Assembly (NCBI GenBank): GCA_002844335.1 | Contig: CP019154.1 | Span: 2,232,001 to 2,296,000 of the forward strand | Length of the DNA: 64,000 bases | Origin: Haloarcula taiwanensis | GTDB lineage: Archaea; Halobacteriota; Halobacteria; Halobacteriales; Haloarculaceae | Direction: 5' to 3' | In this document: one piece after another, positions 1 through 7,630 of the stretch | Position numbering within the stretch: position 1 is the first letter of the stretch | How the letters are laid out: each line of letters begins with the position of its first letter | Notes under the pieces: generated by a model | Told to the model about the DNA's origin: nothing | What the model saw: the letters and a program-made list of their open reading frames with translations, nothing else | The model's database searches: none | Program-made: the position numbers and the translations under genes

Positions 1-35
1 CAGTTCTTTAGTAATGGGCCGTTTTGTGGCCGAAC

Positions 36-40
36 GGAGG
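36..40 (+). promoter_or_regulatory. Shine-Dalgarno GGAGG selecting a TTG start
   Basis: GGAGG lies nine bases before TTG at 50, in frame with the TRAM gene. The in-frame ATG at 14 has no such motif close upstream, so the TTG looks like the real start. Confidence 0.55.
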
Positions 41-49
41 TCTATCACA

Positions 50-448
50 TTGGAAATCTCGGATCAACTGCTGTGTCTGTTCAGTGCCGATATCCGCAGC
101 GAGGGGGACCGGTACGTCGTAGAGATCCCTCGTCGAGAGGTCGAGACGGGCGCAGTCGACTCGGGCAGTACCTACCGCGTTGCGCTTATCTCCGCAGACG
201 AGGGGACAGAGGCGGACGAGGAGACAGTGGCGGAGACGCCACCGGATCAGCCACAGCCGCCGGTCGAACCGGGTGAGACGCGCTACGTCGAGATTGAAGA
301 CATCGGCAAGCAGGGCGACGGCATCGCCCGCGTCGAGCGCGGCTATGTCATCATCGTTCCGGGAGCCGAAATCGACGAACGTGTCAAGATCGAAGTGACC
401 GAAGTCAAGTCGAACTTCGCGGTCGGCGAAATCATCGACGACGTCTGA
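50..448 (+). CDS. TRAM domain protein
   Basis: This is a 132-residue protein if translated from TTG at 50; an in-frame ATG at 14 would add 12 residues. The C-terminal half (about residues 75-132) is a TRAM domain, with the pattern DIGKQGDGIARV followed by IVPGA and the V-K-I-E-V strand. TRAM is a small OB-like beta barrel that binds RNA, known from TrmA/RumA and MiaB enzymes and from stand-alone archaeal proteins proposed to act as RNA chaperones. The N-terminal half is an acidic, Pro/Glu-rich segment typical of haloarchaeal versions. It has no catalytic domain, so an RNA-binding accessory role is inferred. The gene converges with the minus-strand YkgJ-like gene, with a 2-nt gap. Confidence 0.85.
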   Translation: MEISDQLLCLFSADIRSEGDRYVVEIPRREVETGAVDSGSTYRVALISADEGTEADEETVAETPPDQPQPPVEPGETRYVEIEDIGKQGDGIARVERGYVIIVPGAEIDERVKIEVTEVKSNFAVGEIIDDV

Positions 449-450
449 AG

Positions 451-1176
451 CTACTCGTAGGCACTGCCGTCGGGGCGCTTTGCCCCTTCGGAGTCGTGGA
501 CGACGACCTGTCCGGCTGACGGGTCGACGGGCCGGTAGTTGTCTCGGACGCCGATTGCTTCCGTCAGTTCTCGAACGGCGCGCTCCTTGAGCGCTGCTGC
601 CAACTCCTCGGCGTCGGCTCTGGAGATATCCCGACCGAGCCCCTCACATTCGTGGGCCCGGACAATCCCCGCCTCGTCGACGGCTTCGCCCATCGGCTGG
701 CTCGTCCCGCCGAGCGCGACGCTGAACGGGTAGGTCCGGCAAATGAGCGGGCGGTCACCGTGGACCGTACAGGCACCCGTGCCGCCGTCCTCAGCGTAGA
801 ACGTACAGTCGCCGCAGTCATCGGTCTGGAGCGCCCACTCAAACGTCTCGCCTTCGGGGCCGTCAGGGCCGTCAGCCAGTCCGTACGGCATCGGTCGAGC
901 CACGTCGCGGAAGTCGTACTCCCCGGTCGCCTGTAGCTGCCGGATCTCGTCGGGAAACACCGTCGCAGTGTGGGGTTCAGCATCGGTTTCAGCGGACTTG
1001 GGCTGCACGTCGGACCCATCGGGTCCGTCACTCGCGCCACCCGCACTACACGCTGACTCGGCCTTGCAGCAGGCTCCACAGCGGGTGCATTCGAACCCGA
1101 TCGTCTCGATTGCGTCGGCCAAGTCCGACTCGTCGAGGGCACGGGCCCGTTCAAGTTCGGTTTCCAAGGAGTCCAC
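451..1176 (-). CDS. YkgJ-family Cys-cluster protein (predicted Zn/Fe chelating)
   Basis: This 241-residue protein carries the CxxCxxCC cluster of the YkgJ/UPF0153 family at Cys30, Cys33, Cys36 and Cys37 (ECTRCGACCK). Further cysteines follow in CGDC and in CTVHGDRPLICRTYPF, the usual second half of the family signature. These cysteines are thought to bind zinc or an Fe-S cluster; the biochemical role of the family is not established. An acidic low-complexity insertion follows the first cluster, as expected for a halophile. The gene starts 33 nt after the hydrolase at 1210-1995, and both lie behind the small regulator at 2005-2274 on the same strand, so the three probably form one transcript. 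Confidence 0.85.
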   Translation of the reverse strand: MDSLETELERARALDESDLADAIETIGFECTRCGACCKAESACSAGGASDGPDGSDVQPKSAETDAEPHTATVFPDEIRQLQATGEYDFRDVARPMPYGLADGPDGPEGETFEWALQTDDCGDCTFYAEDGGTGACTVHGDRPLICRTYPFSVALGGTSQPMGEAVDEAGIVRAHECEGLGRDISRADAEELAAALKERAVRELTEAIGVRDNYRPVDPSAGQVVVHDSEGAKRPDGSAYE

Positions 1177-1209
1177 AGCATCGCTAGCGGGCCGACGGGC
1201 AAAAAGGCG

Positions 1210-1995
1210 TCACTCCGCCGGGTTCGGCACGGCCCGGTCGCCGTCCCACGAGAGCACGCCTTCGACAGCGAGTTTCTCAATGTGGGCCAGCACCGTCGCG
1301 CGGGCCAGGTCGCGCACGCCGGTGAGGTCCTTTTCGTAGGCGGCGTCGAGGATTTCGTCCAGCGTAGTGGCGCCGTGGTCGACAGCGTCCCGAACACGCC
1401 GCTCACGCTCCAGTCGGTGATTGATGAGTCGTGCACAGGTCTCCCGTGGCGTCTCGATACGCGGGCCGTGACCCGGTAACAGCACGTCGGGGTTTCTGGC
1501 GTGGAGGCGGCGCAGTGACGCGAGATAGGCCCGAACGTCGCCCTCGGGTGCACCGACGACGACGCTGCCCTCAGCGACGGCGAGGTCGCCGGAGACGACG
1601 GCCCCGTCTGTTGCGAAGGCAACGTGCTCCGGCGCGTGTCCCGGCGTATCGATGACGGTCACTGGGCCGGCATCAGTCGGAATCGTCGTCCCTCCGCTGA
1701 ACAGTCTGTCCGGGGAAACGCCGGTCGTAGCTTCAAACGCGCCTGCTCGACCGTGGCGCGCCCACACCGTCGCGCCCGTCTCTCCGGCGTAGTGTGCAAC
1801 GGCACCAGCGTGGTCAGGGTGATGGTGCGTGAGCGCAATGTGTGCGAGGGTGCGGTCGCTGAGAAGCGAATCGAGCGCATCGTTCGTCGCCGCAGGGTCC
1901 ACGAGAAGCGCCGCCTCGTCGCCACAAACGTATGCCGCCGTGTTGCCAGTTGGTGCCCGTGTCGAGACGGGTACGTCGGCCCGCTGCCAGTTCAT
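1210..1995 (-). CDS. Metallo-beta-lactamase-fold hydrolase
   Basis: This is a 261-residue metallo-beta-lactamase-fold enzyme. The HxHxDH metal motif is at residues 57-62 (THHHPDH). It is followed by the His of DTPGHAPEHVAF, the Asp of SGDLAV and the His of LPGHGPRI, so all the ligands for a dinuclear zinc site are present. The roughly 70-residue C-terminal helical extension resembles the DNA-binding-like tail of the glyoxalase II/LACTB2-type subgroup. The substrate cannot be told from sequence; a thioester or lactone hydrolase or a nuclease are possible. It begins 9 nt after the upstream regulator stops, which suggests co-transcription and perhaps control by that regulator. Confidence 0.88.
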   Translation of the reverse strand: MNWQRADVPVSTRAPTGNTAAYVCGDEAALLVDPAATNDALDSLLSDRTLAHIALTHHHPDHAGAVAHYAGETGATVWARHGRAGAFEATTGVSPDRLFSGGTTIPTDAGPVTVIDTPGHAPEHVAFATDGAVVSGDLAVAEGSVVVGAPEGDVRAYLASLRRLHARNPDVLLPGHGPRIETPRETCARLINHRLERERRVRDAVDHGATTLDEILDAAYEKDLTGVRDLARATVLAHIEKLAVEGVLSWDGDRAVPNPAE

Positions 1996-2004
1996 GCCGG
2001 CCGG

Positions 2005-2274
2005 TCAGACCGTGAGGAAATAAACCTGTTTGCGTGCGTCGGTGAAACTATACCGCGAGTCTACCAGATCAGACTCCTCCAGCCGGTTCAGGGCATACCT
2101 GACAGTACGGTCCGGGAGCAGCGAGTTCTCGGCCAGGTCGCCCTGTGACAACGGAGCATCGTCTTCCAGCACCTTCGCGACGAGCTTCGCGCTCGGCGGG
2201 AGTTCACGCAGCGTGTCGCGGAACTCCTCATCGGTGAACGGTGCCGGTGCAGCGTTTTCAGTTAATGCGCTCAT
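2005..2274 (-). CDS. Winged-helix (MarR-like) transcriptional regulator
   Basis: This is an 89-residue single-domain protein. It has a clear winged-helix pattern: helix PPSAKLVAKVLE, then LSQGDLAENSLLPDRTVRYALNRLEESDLV as the helix-turn-helix, and a short wing SRYSFTDARKQVYFL. The size and pattern match the small MarR/TrmB-like regulators of haloarchaea. There is no ligand-binding domain, so it probably dimerises and senses nothing by itself, or uses a partner. It is the first gene of a minus-strand set with the metallo-hydrolase and YkgJ-like genes. A TATA-like GTTTTACC sits on the minus strand about 27 nt before an expected transcription start close to its ATG. Confidence 0.8.
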   Translation of the reverse strand: MSALTENAAPAPFTDEEFRDTLRELPPSAKLVAKVLEDDAPLSQGDLAENSLLPDRTVRYALNRLEESDLVDSRYSFTDARKQVYFLTV

Positions 2275-2309
2275 AGTGGCTGATATTCCAGACTTACTGG
2301 TAAAACTTG

Positions 2310-2317
2310 GCTATATG
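2310..2317 (-). promoter_or_regulatory. TATA box for the regulator operon
   Basis: On the minus strand, GTTTTACC lies about 36-43 nt before the ATG at 2274. This would place the transcription start about 10-12 nt before the start codon. Confidence 0.4.
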
Positions 2318-2492
2318 CATGACCAAACAATACAGATTCTATGAAGTGTTTAATGTGTCCTTATACAAAACCGCCATCGTGCGGTTCCGGCCGGTAGCAG
2401 GAATACGTGCCCGGAACTTTCAGGGCCAGGAGTGTGGCCGGTTCCGGATGGACTGGAAAACAACCCGACCGATGAAAGGGGATTCCAGTATC

Positions 2493-2500
2493 GTTTTATC
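2493..2500 (+). promoter_or_regulatory. TATA box for the methyltransferase gene
   Basis: GTTTTATC is centred 27 nt before the GTG at 2524, the spacing expected for a leaderless archaeal transcript. It supports that start. Confidence 0.5.
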
Positions 2501-2523
2501 CCCCGCGGGGTGAGCAATACACC

Positions 2524-3228
2524 GTGAAAGGGCAGGAGTGGTATCAGGCCGACACCGTGGCCGAAGAGTACGAGGCCAAGCGGTTCTCCCGTGGTGGTCG
2601 GCTGATCGACCGACGCGAGAAGCAGGCCGTCCTCGACGCAATCGGCCCCGTGGCCGATAAGGACGTATTAGAGGTAGCTTGCGGGACCGGCCGGTTCACT
2701 GTGATGCTGGCCGAGCGCGGCGCGAATATCACCGGGCTGGACATCTCGGGACCGATGCTCCAGCAGGGCCGTGAGAAAGCACAGGCGACCGGTGTCGACG
2801 ACCACGTGGAGTTCATGCGGGGCGACGCCGCCCGACTCCCGTTCCCGGACGACCATTTCGACACTGTGTTTGCGATGCGCTTTTTCCATCTGGCGGACAC
2901 ACCTGCGGCGTTTCTCGCGGAGATGCGCCGCGTCTCGAAGGAGCAGGTTTTCTTTGATACGTTCAACCGGTTTTCCACCCGGTCGATATACAACTGGGCG
3001 CTCCCGATGGGGTCGCGGCTCTACTCCCGCTGGGAGATCGACCGGCTGTTAGACGGGGCCGGACTGGAACTGACCGACGCGAACCACGACTGGCTCCTTC
3101 CGTACGGGTTTTATCGGAAGATTCCGAACGAACTGGCCGCCTCGTTCCGCTCGCTCGATACGGCGCTTGGCGGCACACCGCTCGGCGAAAAGTTGGCGTC
3201 GGTGTCGTACTGGAACACCCACGTGTAG
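2524..3228 (+). CDS. Class I SAM-dependent methyltransferase
   Basis: This is a 234-residue methyltransferase with a GTG start supported by a TATA box 27 nt upstream. Motif I is VLEVACGTGRFT (about residues 48-59), followed by the acidic ribose-binding loop GLDISGPML (about 71-79). Motif III is FMRGDAARLPF, and the post-motif region FDTVFAMRFFHLAD is like UbiE/COQ5-type and other small-molecule methyltransferases. The substrate is not identifiable. The gene stands alone on the plus strand between the minus-strand regulator operon and a glycosyltransferase with its own promoter. Confidence 0.85.
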   Translation: MKGQEWYQADTVAEEYEAKRFSRGGRLIDRREKQAVLDAIGPVADKDVLEVACGTGRFTVMLAERGANITGLDISGPMLQQGREKAQATGVDDHVEFMRGDAARLPFPDDHFDTVFAMRFFHLADTPAAFLAEMRRVSKEQVFFDTFNRFSTRSIYNWALPMGSRLYSRWEIDRLLDGAGLELTDANHDWLLPYGFYRKIPNELAASFRSLDTALGGTPLGEKLASVSYWNTHV

Positions 3229-3288
3229 CGCATCGCCGCTCAAACGCTCCCGGTTTTGTAGCGGAGAGTTCGCGTCCGCCTCCCGCGA

Positions 3289-3296
3289 CTTTTAAG
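3289..3296 (+). promoter_or_regulatory. TATA box for the glycosyltransferase gene
   Basis: CTTTTAAG is centred about 29 nt before ATG 3322, consistent with a nearly leaderless mRNA. Confidence 0.5.
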
Positions 3297-3321
3297 CGCC
3301 TTCGCCGTCCTACCCAGAGGT

Positions 3322-4227
3322 ATGGATATCTCGGTAGTGGTCCCGACGTTGAACGGCCGGGAAGAGCTGGCCGGCTGTCTGGACGCACTCACCGAGCAGG
3401 TTCCGGATGCGGAAGTAATCGTCGTCAACGGCCCGTCAGCCGACGGGACGACTGGCATGATCCGCGACCGGGACGACGTGTCTATTCTCGTCGAAATCGC
3501 CGACCGCTCGGTGACAGTCGCCCGCAACGCTGGCATCGACCGGGCGACGGGGGACGTTATCGCGCTCGTCCATCAGTCGCTCTCAGTCGAGTCCGGCTGG
3601 GCTGACGCCGTGAGAGACGGGCTTTCGGGGACCGCGCAAGCCATCACCGGACCGACACACCAGCAACTGTGGGCCGGGATGACGACCGAAACAGAAGAAA
3701 CACGGACGATAGCCGGCCGCGACGTGACGTATTTCAACCCCGGCAACGTCGCGTTCGATGCCGAGGTACTGGAAGCACTGGACGGATTCGACGAGTATCT
3801 GAATGTCGGCAGCGCCCGGGACTTCGCACACCGGATGGCCGCCAGTGAGTACGGTGTCGACTGGAGCACAAAAATGTGTGTCAGCCGCGAGTTCGAGGCC
3901 GACGGCGGCATCGCAGAGACCGACTGGAACTGGAAGTACCGCTCGCTCGCGTATCGACTTGTGAAAAACTACAACGTCCGGCCGACTGTGGTGCGGCGAC
4001 TCCTCAGCCACGCGATCGGTGACGCGAAAGACGCGCTGGTCGATGTCGTGCGCGGGGAGACGACGCCGTCGCAGTGGCTCGGCAACGGGCAGGACGTGTT
4101 CGGCGGCGTCGGGTCGGGAATCGTCGACGGAGTCAGGGCACGCGTGACCGACCGGACACTCCGCCGGAATCCGAACGGTCGGTCCGCGCGTGCGGACCGC
4201 GCAGTGACTGTGTACGACTGGCGGTAA
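3322..4227 (+). CDS. Family 2 glycosyltransferase
   Basis: This is a 301-residue GT-A fold protein. The N-terminus MDISVVVPTLNGREEL is the classic GT2 opening. The usual VDDGSTDGT strand is replaced by VIVVNGPSADGTTG, and acceptor-site residues follow in NPGNVAFDAEVLEALDGFDE. The canonical DxD metal motif is not evident, because the corresponding stretch reads VIALVHQSL. This is a divergent member whose donor sugar cannot be predicted. No transmembrane segment is visible, so it is probably cytosolic or peripheral. It has its own TATA box. Haloarchaea use many such enzymes for S-layer or lipid glycan assembly, but nothing adjacent ties this one to a known pathway. Confidence 0.82.
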   Translation: MDISVVVPTLNGREELAGCLDALTEQVPDAEVIVVNGPSADGTTGMIRDRDDVSILVEIADRSVTVARNAGIDRATGDVIALVHQSLSVESGWADAVRDGLSGTAQAITGPTHQQLWAGMTTETEETRTIAGRDVTYFNPGNVAFDAEVLEALDGFDEYLNVGSARDFAHRMAASEYGVDWSTKMCVSREFEADGGIAETDWNWKYRSLAYRLVKNYNVRPTVVRRLLSHAIGDAKDALVDVVRGETTPSQWLGNGQDVFGGVGSGIVDGVRARVTDRTLRRNPNGRSARADRAVTVYDWR

Positions 4228-4271
4228 CCCACGACTGTCGCCCGTTCTACCGGTGTGGCGGCTGCCGGCGA

Positions 4272-5081
4272 TCAGGGCGCCAGCGCTTCGATGACGCGGT
4301 TTGGATTGTTCGAGAACACCTTGCGCATCGCGTCTTCGGGGACATCCAGTGTCAGAATCTCCATGACAGCCACGTTCGGGTGAACGCTGGGGACGCCGCT
4401 CCCGAAGAGAACACGGTCAGGATGTTCCAGAACCGCCCGTTCCATCGGCCCCCGGTAGCGGACCGCGCTGGTGTCGAGATACAGATTGTCGTGGGCCGCC
4501 AGCAGGTCGATGGCTCGTTCCATCAGGTCCTGCCGAAGTGGATGCGCGCCGAAGTGTGAGAGAATGACCGGGAAGTCGTACGATAGCAGCGATTCGGCGA
4601 CAGTTTCGGGCGGGAACCCTTCGCCGCCGTGGACGATAACGGGCAGCGACACTGACTCCAGTTCTGCGAGGACTTCGTCATCGGGTAGCCCGTCGGTCGG
4701 TGGATGGAGCTTGAAGCCGTAGAACCGGTCGTCGTAGGCGTACTGTTCGATGTCCGCAGGCGAGGTATGGTCATCTGTGCGACTACTTGCGAGGTTGCGA
4801 AGCGCCGACCCGGGGCCGGACCCCGGGTCCCGAGCGCCGTTGACTCTGGCGAAGGCGACCATCGGTCGCTCGACGGTCATCCGGGCGACGGCGTTGTTCG
4901 CTTTCAGATACGACCCGTCTCGCTCGCCAGGGAAGACGACGGAGCGGACGACGCCGGCCTGGTGCATCTCCCGTTCCAGTTGCTCCGGGTCACCCATGCC
5001 GTCTCGGGGCCGGCGCTGCTCGTCGGGTTCCAGCCGTGCGTGCACGTCGACGACCCGAAAGCCGTGCTCCAGCTCCAGCAT
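4272..5081 (-). CDS. Amidohydrolase-like TIM-barrel protein with altered metal site
   Basis: This 269-residue protein has the amidohydrolase-2 fold. It shows VDVHARL at the N-terminus, FKLHPP near residue 124, VIVHGGEG (His151), [10 protein letters not shown] (His176), LYLDTSAV and FGSGVPS near 226. In active family members the first motif is HxH and the last is GSDxP. Here Arg16 replaces the second His and Gly229 replaces the catalytic Asp, while His151 and His176 remain. It may be a non-hydrolytic member or use a different metal arrangement. It is transcribed divergently from the thermosome gene across a 155-nt intergenic region. Confidence 0.75.
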   Translation of the reverse strand: MLELEHGFRVVDVHARLEPDEQRRPRDGMGDPEQLEREMHQAGVVRSVVFPGERDGSYLKANNAVARMTVERPMVAFARVNGARDPGSGPGSALRNLASSRTDDHTSPADIEQYAYDDRFYGFKLHPPTDGLPDDEVLAELESVSLPVIVHGGEGFPPETVAESLLSYDFPVILSHFGAHPLRQDLMERAIDLLAAHDNLYLDTSAVRYRGPMERAVLEHPDRVLFGSGVPSVHPNVAVMEILTLDVPEDAMRKVFSNNPNRVIEALAP

Positions 5082-5191
5082 CTACTATACGGTGTGTATA
5101 GACCCATATTAAAAGATGTGTAGGTCCGGCCAGGATTACAGAGACAGGAACCGCGCTGTCGCCCAACGAGCGGTCTGCGCCGTTAGAAAGT

Positions 5192-5199
5192 TTTATATA
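5192..5199 (+). promoter_or_regulatory. TATA box of the thermosome gene
   Basis: TTTATATA is preceded by a purine-rich GAAAG, which may act as BRE. The transcript should start near 5220, leaving a short leader that carries GAGGT at 5223-5227, nine bases before the ATG. This is one of the few leadered transcripts inferred here. Confidence 0.65.
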
Positions 5200-5236
5200 G
5201 AACCGCTTGCCTTGTCTTAAGTGAGGTTCAACACAT

Positions 5237-6817
5237 ATGTCATCTGGCCAGCGACGCATGGGCGGCCAGCCTCTTTTCATCCTTGATGAGGACGCCCAGC
5301 GCACACACGGAAAGGACGCACAGTCATCGAACATCTCCGCCGGAAAGGCCGTAAGCGAGTCCGTACGGACCACGCTCGGTCCCCGCGGCATGGACAAGAT
5401 GCTCGTCTCCGACGACGGTGATGTGGTCATCACCAACGACGGGGCGACCATCCTTTCCGAGATGGACATCGAACACCCCGCGGCCCAGATGATCGTCGAG
5501 GTCGCCCAGACCCAGGAGGACGAAGTGGGCGACGGAACGACGACCGCGTCCGTGCTGGCCGGGGAACTGCTGACGAAAGGCGAGGACCTGCTCGACGACG
5601 ACGTCCACCCGACGACAATCGTCGAGGGATACTCCGCTGCCGCCGAACTCGCACAGGAGGCCATCAACGAGATCGTCCTCGATGTCGACCTCGACGACGA
5701 GACGCTCGTCGAGGTCGCCGAATCATCGATGACCGGCAAGGGCACTGGTGATGTCGAGGCCGAGAAACTCGCCGAAGTCGTCGTCGACGCCGTCCGTCAC
5801 GCCAAGAGCGACAACGGCGTTCGCCGGGACAACATCGAAGTCCACACCCAGACGGGTGCGGCTTCCTCCGCGACCAAGCTCGTCGAAGGCGTCATCGTTG
5901 ACGAGACGGCCGTCCACGACAACATGCCGTCCTCGGTCGAGAACGCGTCCATCGCGGTCATCGACACCGAGCTCGACGTCCGTGAGAGCAACATCGACGC
6001 CGAGTACAACGTCTCTAGCGTCGACCAGCTCAACGCCGCACTCGACGCCGAAGAGAGCGAACTGCAGGGCTACGCCGAGGAAGTCGTCGAGAGCGGCGCT
6101 GACGTCGCCTTCGTCACCGAGGACGTCGCCGACCGCGTCGCCTCCCAGCTCGCCAAGGAAGGCGTCTTCGTCGCCGACAGCATCAGCTCCTCGACCGCGA
6201 AGGACATCGTTGAGGCGACCGGCGCAAAGCGCGTCGGCTCCCTCGAAGCTCTTGATGAGGACGCGCTCGGCCACGCTGACAGTGTCGACGTGGAAAAGCA
6301 GGGCGACGACGACGTGACGTTCATTACCGGCGGCGCGACCGCCGAGTCCGTCACAGTTATCGCTCGCGGCTCCACCGAACACGTCGTCGACGAACTCGAA
6401 CGCGCGCTCAACGACGCGCTCGACGTGGTCATCGCCGCGCTCGACGCTGGCGGTGTGGTCCCCGGCGCAGGCGCCACGGAGATTGCCATCGCCGACCACA
6501 TCCGCTCCGAAGCGGCGTCAATCGAGGGCCGCAAGCAGCTCGCCGTCGAAGCGTTCGCCGACGCTGTCGACGTCCTGCCCCGCACGCTCGCCGAGAACAC
6601 GGGTCTCGATGCCATTGACGCGCTCGTCGACCTCCGCGCCGAACACGAGAGCGAGGGCATCGCTGGCGTCATCAGCGAAGGCCAGACTGGTGTCGTTGCT
6701 GACCCCGTCGAGTACGGCATCCTCGACCCCGCCGCTGTCAAGCGCGAAGCGGTCGACTCCGCCACCGAGGCGGCGACGATGATCGTCCGCATCGACGACG
6801 TTATTTCGTCGAGCTAA
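5237..6817 (+). CDS. Thermosome (group II chaperonin) subunit
   Basis: This is a 526-residue group II chaperonin subunit. Family signatures are [12 protein letters not shown] (about 45-56), ITNDGATIL (about 65-73) and the ATP-hydrolysis motif GDGTTT at 98-103, which includes the essential Asp. [11 protein letters not shown] is in the C-terminal equatorial domain. Subunits assemble into a double-ring folding machine in the cytosol. It ends at RIDDVISSS and lacks the Gly-Gly-Met-rich tail common on haloarchaeal subunits. Its sequence also departs from the two common paralogues ([19 protein letters not shown]), suggesting a third, specialised CCT3-like subunit. The strong TATA box and Shine-Dalgarno sequence indicate high expression, possibly heat-regulated. 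Confidence 0.95.
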   Translation: MSSGQRRMGGQPLFILDEDAQRTHGKDAQSSNISAGKAVSESVRTTLGPRGMDKMLVSDDGDVVITNDGATILSEMDIEHPAAQMIVEVAQTQEDEVGDGTTTASVLAGELLTKGEDLLDDDVHPTTIVEGYSAAAELAQEAINEIVLDVDLDDETLVEVAESSMTGKGTGDVEAEKLAEVVVDAVRHAKSDNGVRRDNIEVHTQTGAASSATKLVEGVIVDETAVHDNMPSSVENASIAVIDTELDVRESNIDAEYNVSSVDQLNAALDAEESELQGYAEEVVESGADVAFVTEDVADRVASQLAKEGVFVADSISSSTAKDIVEATGAKRVGSLEALDEDALGHADSVDVEKQGDDDVTFITGGATAESVTVIARGSTEHVVDELERALNDALDVVIAALDAGGVVPGAGATEIAIADHIRSEAASIEGRKQLAVEAFADAVDVLPRTLAENTGLDAIDALVDLRAEHESEGIAGVISEGQTGVVADPVEYGILDPAAVKREAVDSATEAATMIVRIDDVISSS

Positions 6818-6890
6818 GCTGGTTTAGACGTCAAACCTGTTTTCTTTTGACCGCGCCAGAGAGCGGCGCGACCGCTGTAGAAACCACCGC

Positions 6891-7322
6891 TCAGTCGCCG
6901 CTGGGCTCGACAGAAAGCGTCAGCGTCGCATCGGCCCCGTCAGCGAGCGCTTCGACGAGGTCCCGGTCCACGTCGCCGGCCGCCGCGTCGGCGTTTACCA
7001 TCACAGTCCGGTCATCGACGTAGTCGCTCGTCCGCAGGACGTGGCTCCGGTCGTTCTCGAAGGAGAGGTCTGGATGGCCGGTTCCGGTCACGGTAACAGT
7101 GTGGTCACCAGCCTCGATAATCGCCGTAATCGTCGCGTCGGCGTCCTGGCAGGCCGCTACGAACTTCTCATCGAAGTCGGCGGGGACGCGGTCAGCTTCG
7201 ATAGCTAGAATGCAGTCACCGGCCGGTGTCAGAAAGTCGTCGCTCGTCACTTCTAGCGTGCTCGCGTGCTCGCCGGCGACGTTCTCGTGGCCCTGTGCGT
7301 GGACCACTTCTTCGAGTGTCAT
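6891..7322 (-). CDS. DUF371 family protein
   Basis: This 143-residue protein resembles the archaeal DUF371 family. It opens with MTLEEVVHAQGHENV and then has GDCILAIEADRVPADFDEKF, a typical DUF371 core. The start at 7322 is preferred because family members begin at this point; an upstream in-frame ATG would add an Arg-rich stretch that does not look coding. The family is widespread in Euryarchaeota and has no established function. The zinc microprotein at 7349-7522 lies directly upstream on the same strand with a 26-nt gap, so the two may be co-transcribed. Confidence 0.82.
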   Translation of the reverse strand: MTLEEVVHAQGHENVAGEHASTLEVTSDDFLTPAGDCILAIEADRVPADFDEKFVAACQDADATITAIIEAGDHTVTVTGTGHPDLSFENDRSHVLRTSDYVDDRTVMVNADAAAGDVDRDLVEALADGADATLTLSVEPSGD

Positions 7323-7348
7323 ACCTCTCGCTCGCCGCCGGGCATACT

Positions 7349-7522
7349 TCAGCGGGACGACTCGGAGCGGACGACGGTAACCGTCACCGCACCGCAGACG
7401 CACTCGTGCGCTTCGCGGCGGCCAGCGTCGGTCTCGAACACCAGCGCCGGCTCCCCGAGCGAGCGCTCGCAGTGCTGGGCCTCGCAGGTCGGTGTCGCTG
7501 CCTTGTGCAGTTCAGTGAGCAT
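7349..7522 (-). CDS. Small zinc-finger-like protein, 57 aa
   Basis: This 57-residue ORF starts MLTELHKAATPTCEAQHC and ends VVRSESSR. It contains four cysteines in two pairs, CEAQHC near residues 13-18 and CVC at 41-43, with histidines nearby (HC, HEC). This is the layout of haloarchaeal zinc-binding microproteins. Coding sense is supported by acidic, high-GC third-position usage and by its position just ahead of the DUF371 gene on the same strand. No specific family could be assigned. A role in regulation or protein-protein contact is only an inference. Confidence 0.6.
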   Translation of the reverse strand: MLTELHKAATPTCEAQHCERSLGEPALVFETDAGRREAHECVCGAVTVTVVRSESSR

Positions 7523-7630
7523 ATCTGGATAATAGGTGGCTACCTATGTCAAAGCGAGCCGTCCCCGCAGTGAAAGTGAAAGTGAAGGCGTGGGGCAAAG
7601 GATATGCCCTCGGGGAACGGGCCACAAGGT

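Noticed and set aside
564..1622. A 352-codon minus-strand frame overlapping the YkgJ-like and metallo-hydrolase genes
   Set aside because: It is in another frame of two genes with clear metal-binding motifs and has Ser/Arg/Pro-rich composition unlike an acidic halophilic protein.
2307..2513. A 68-codon plus-strand frame in the gap before the methyltransferase
   Set aside because: The composition is not acidic, it overlaps the promoter regions of both flanking genes and has no recognisable motif.
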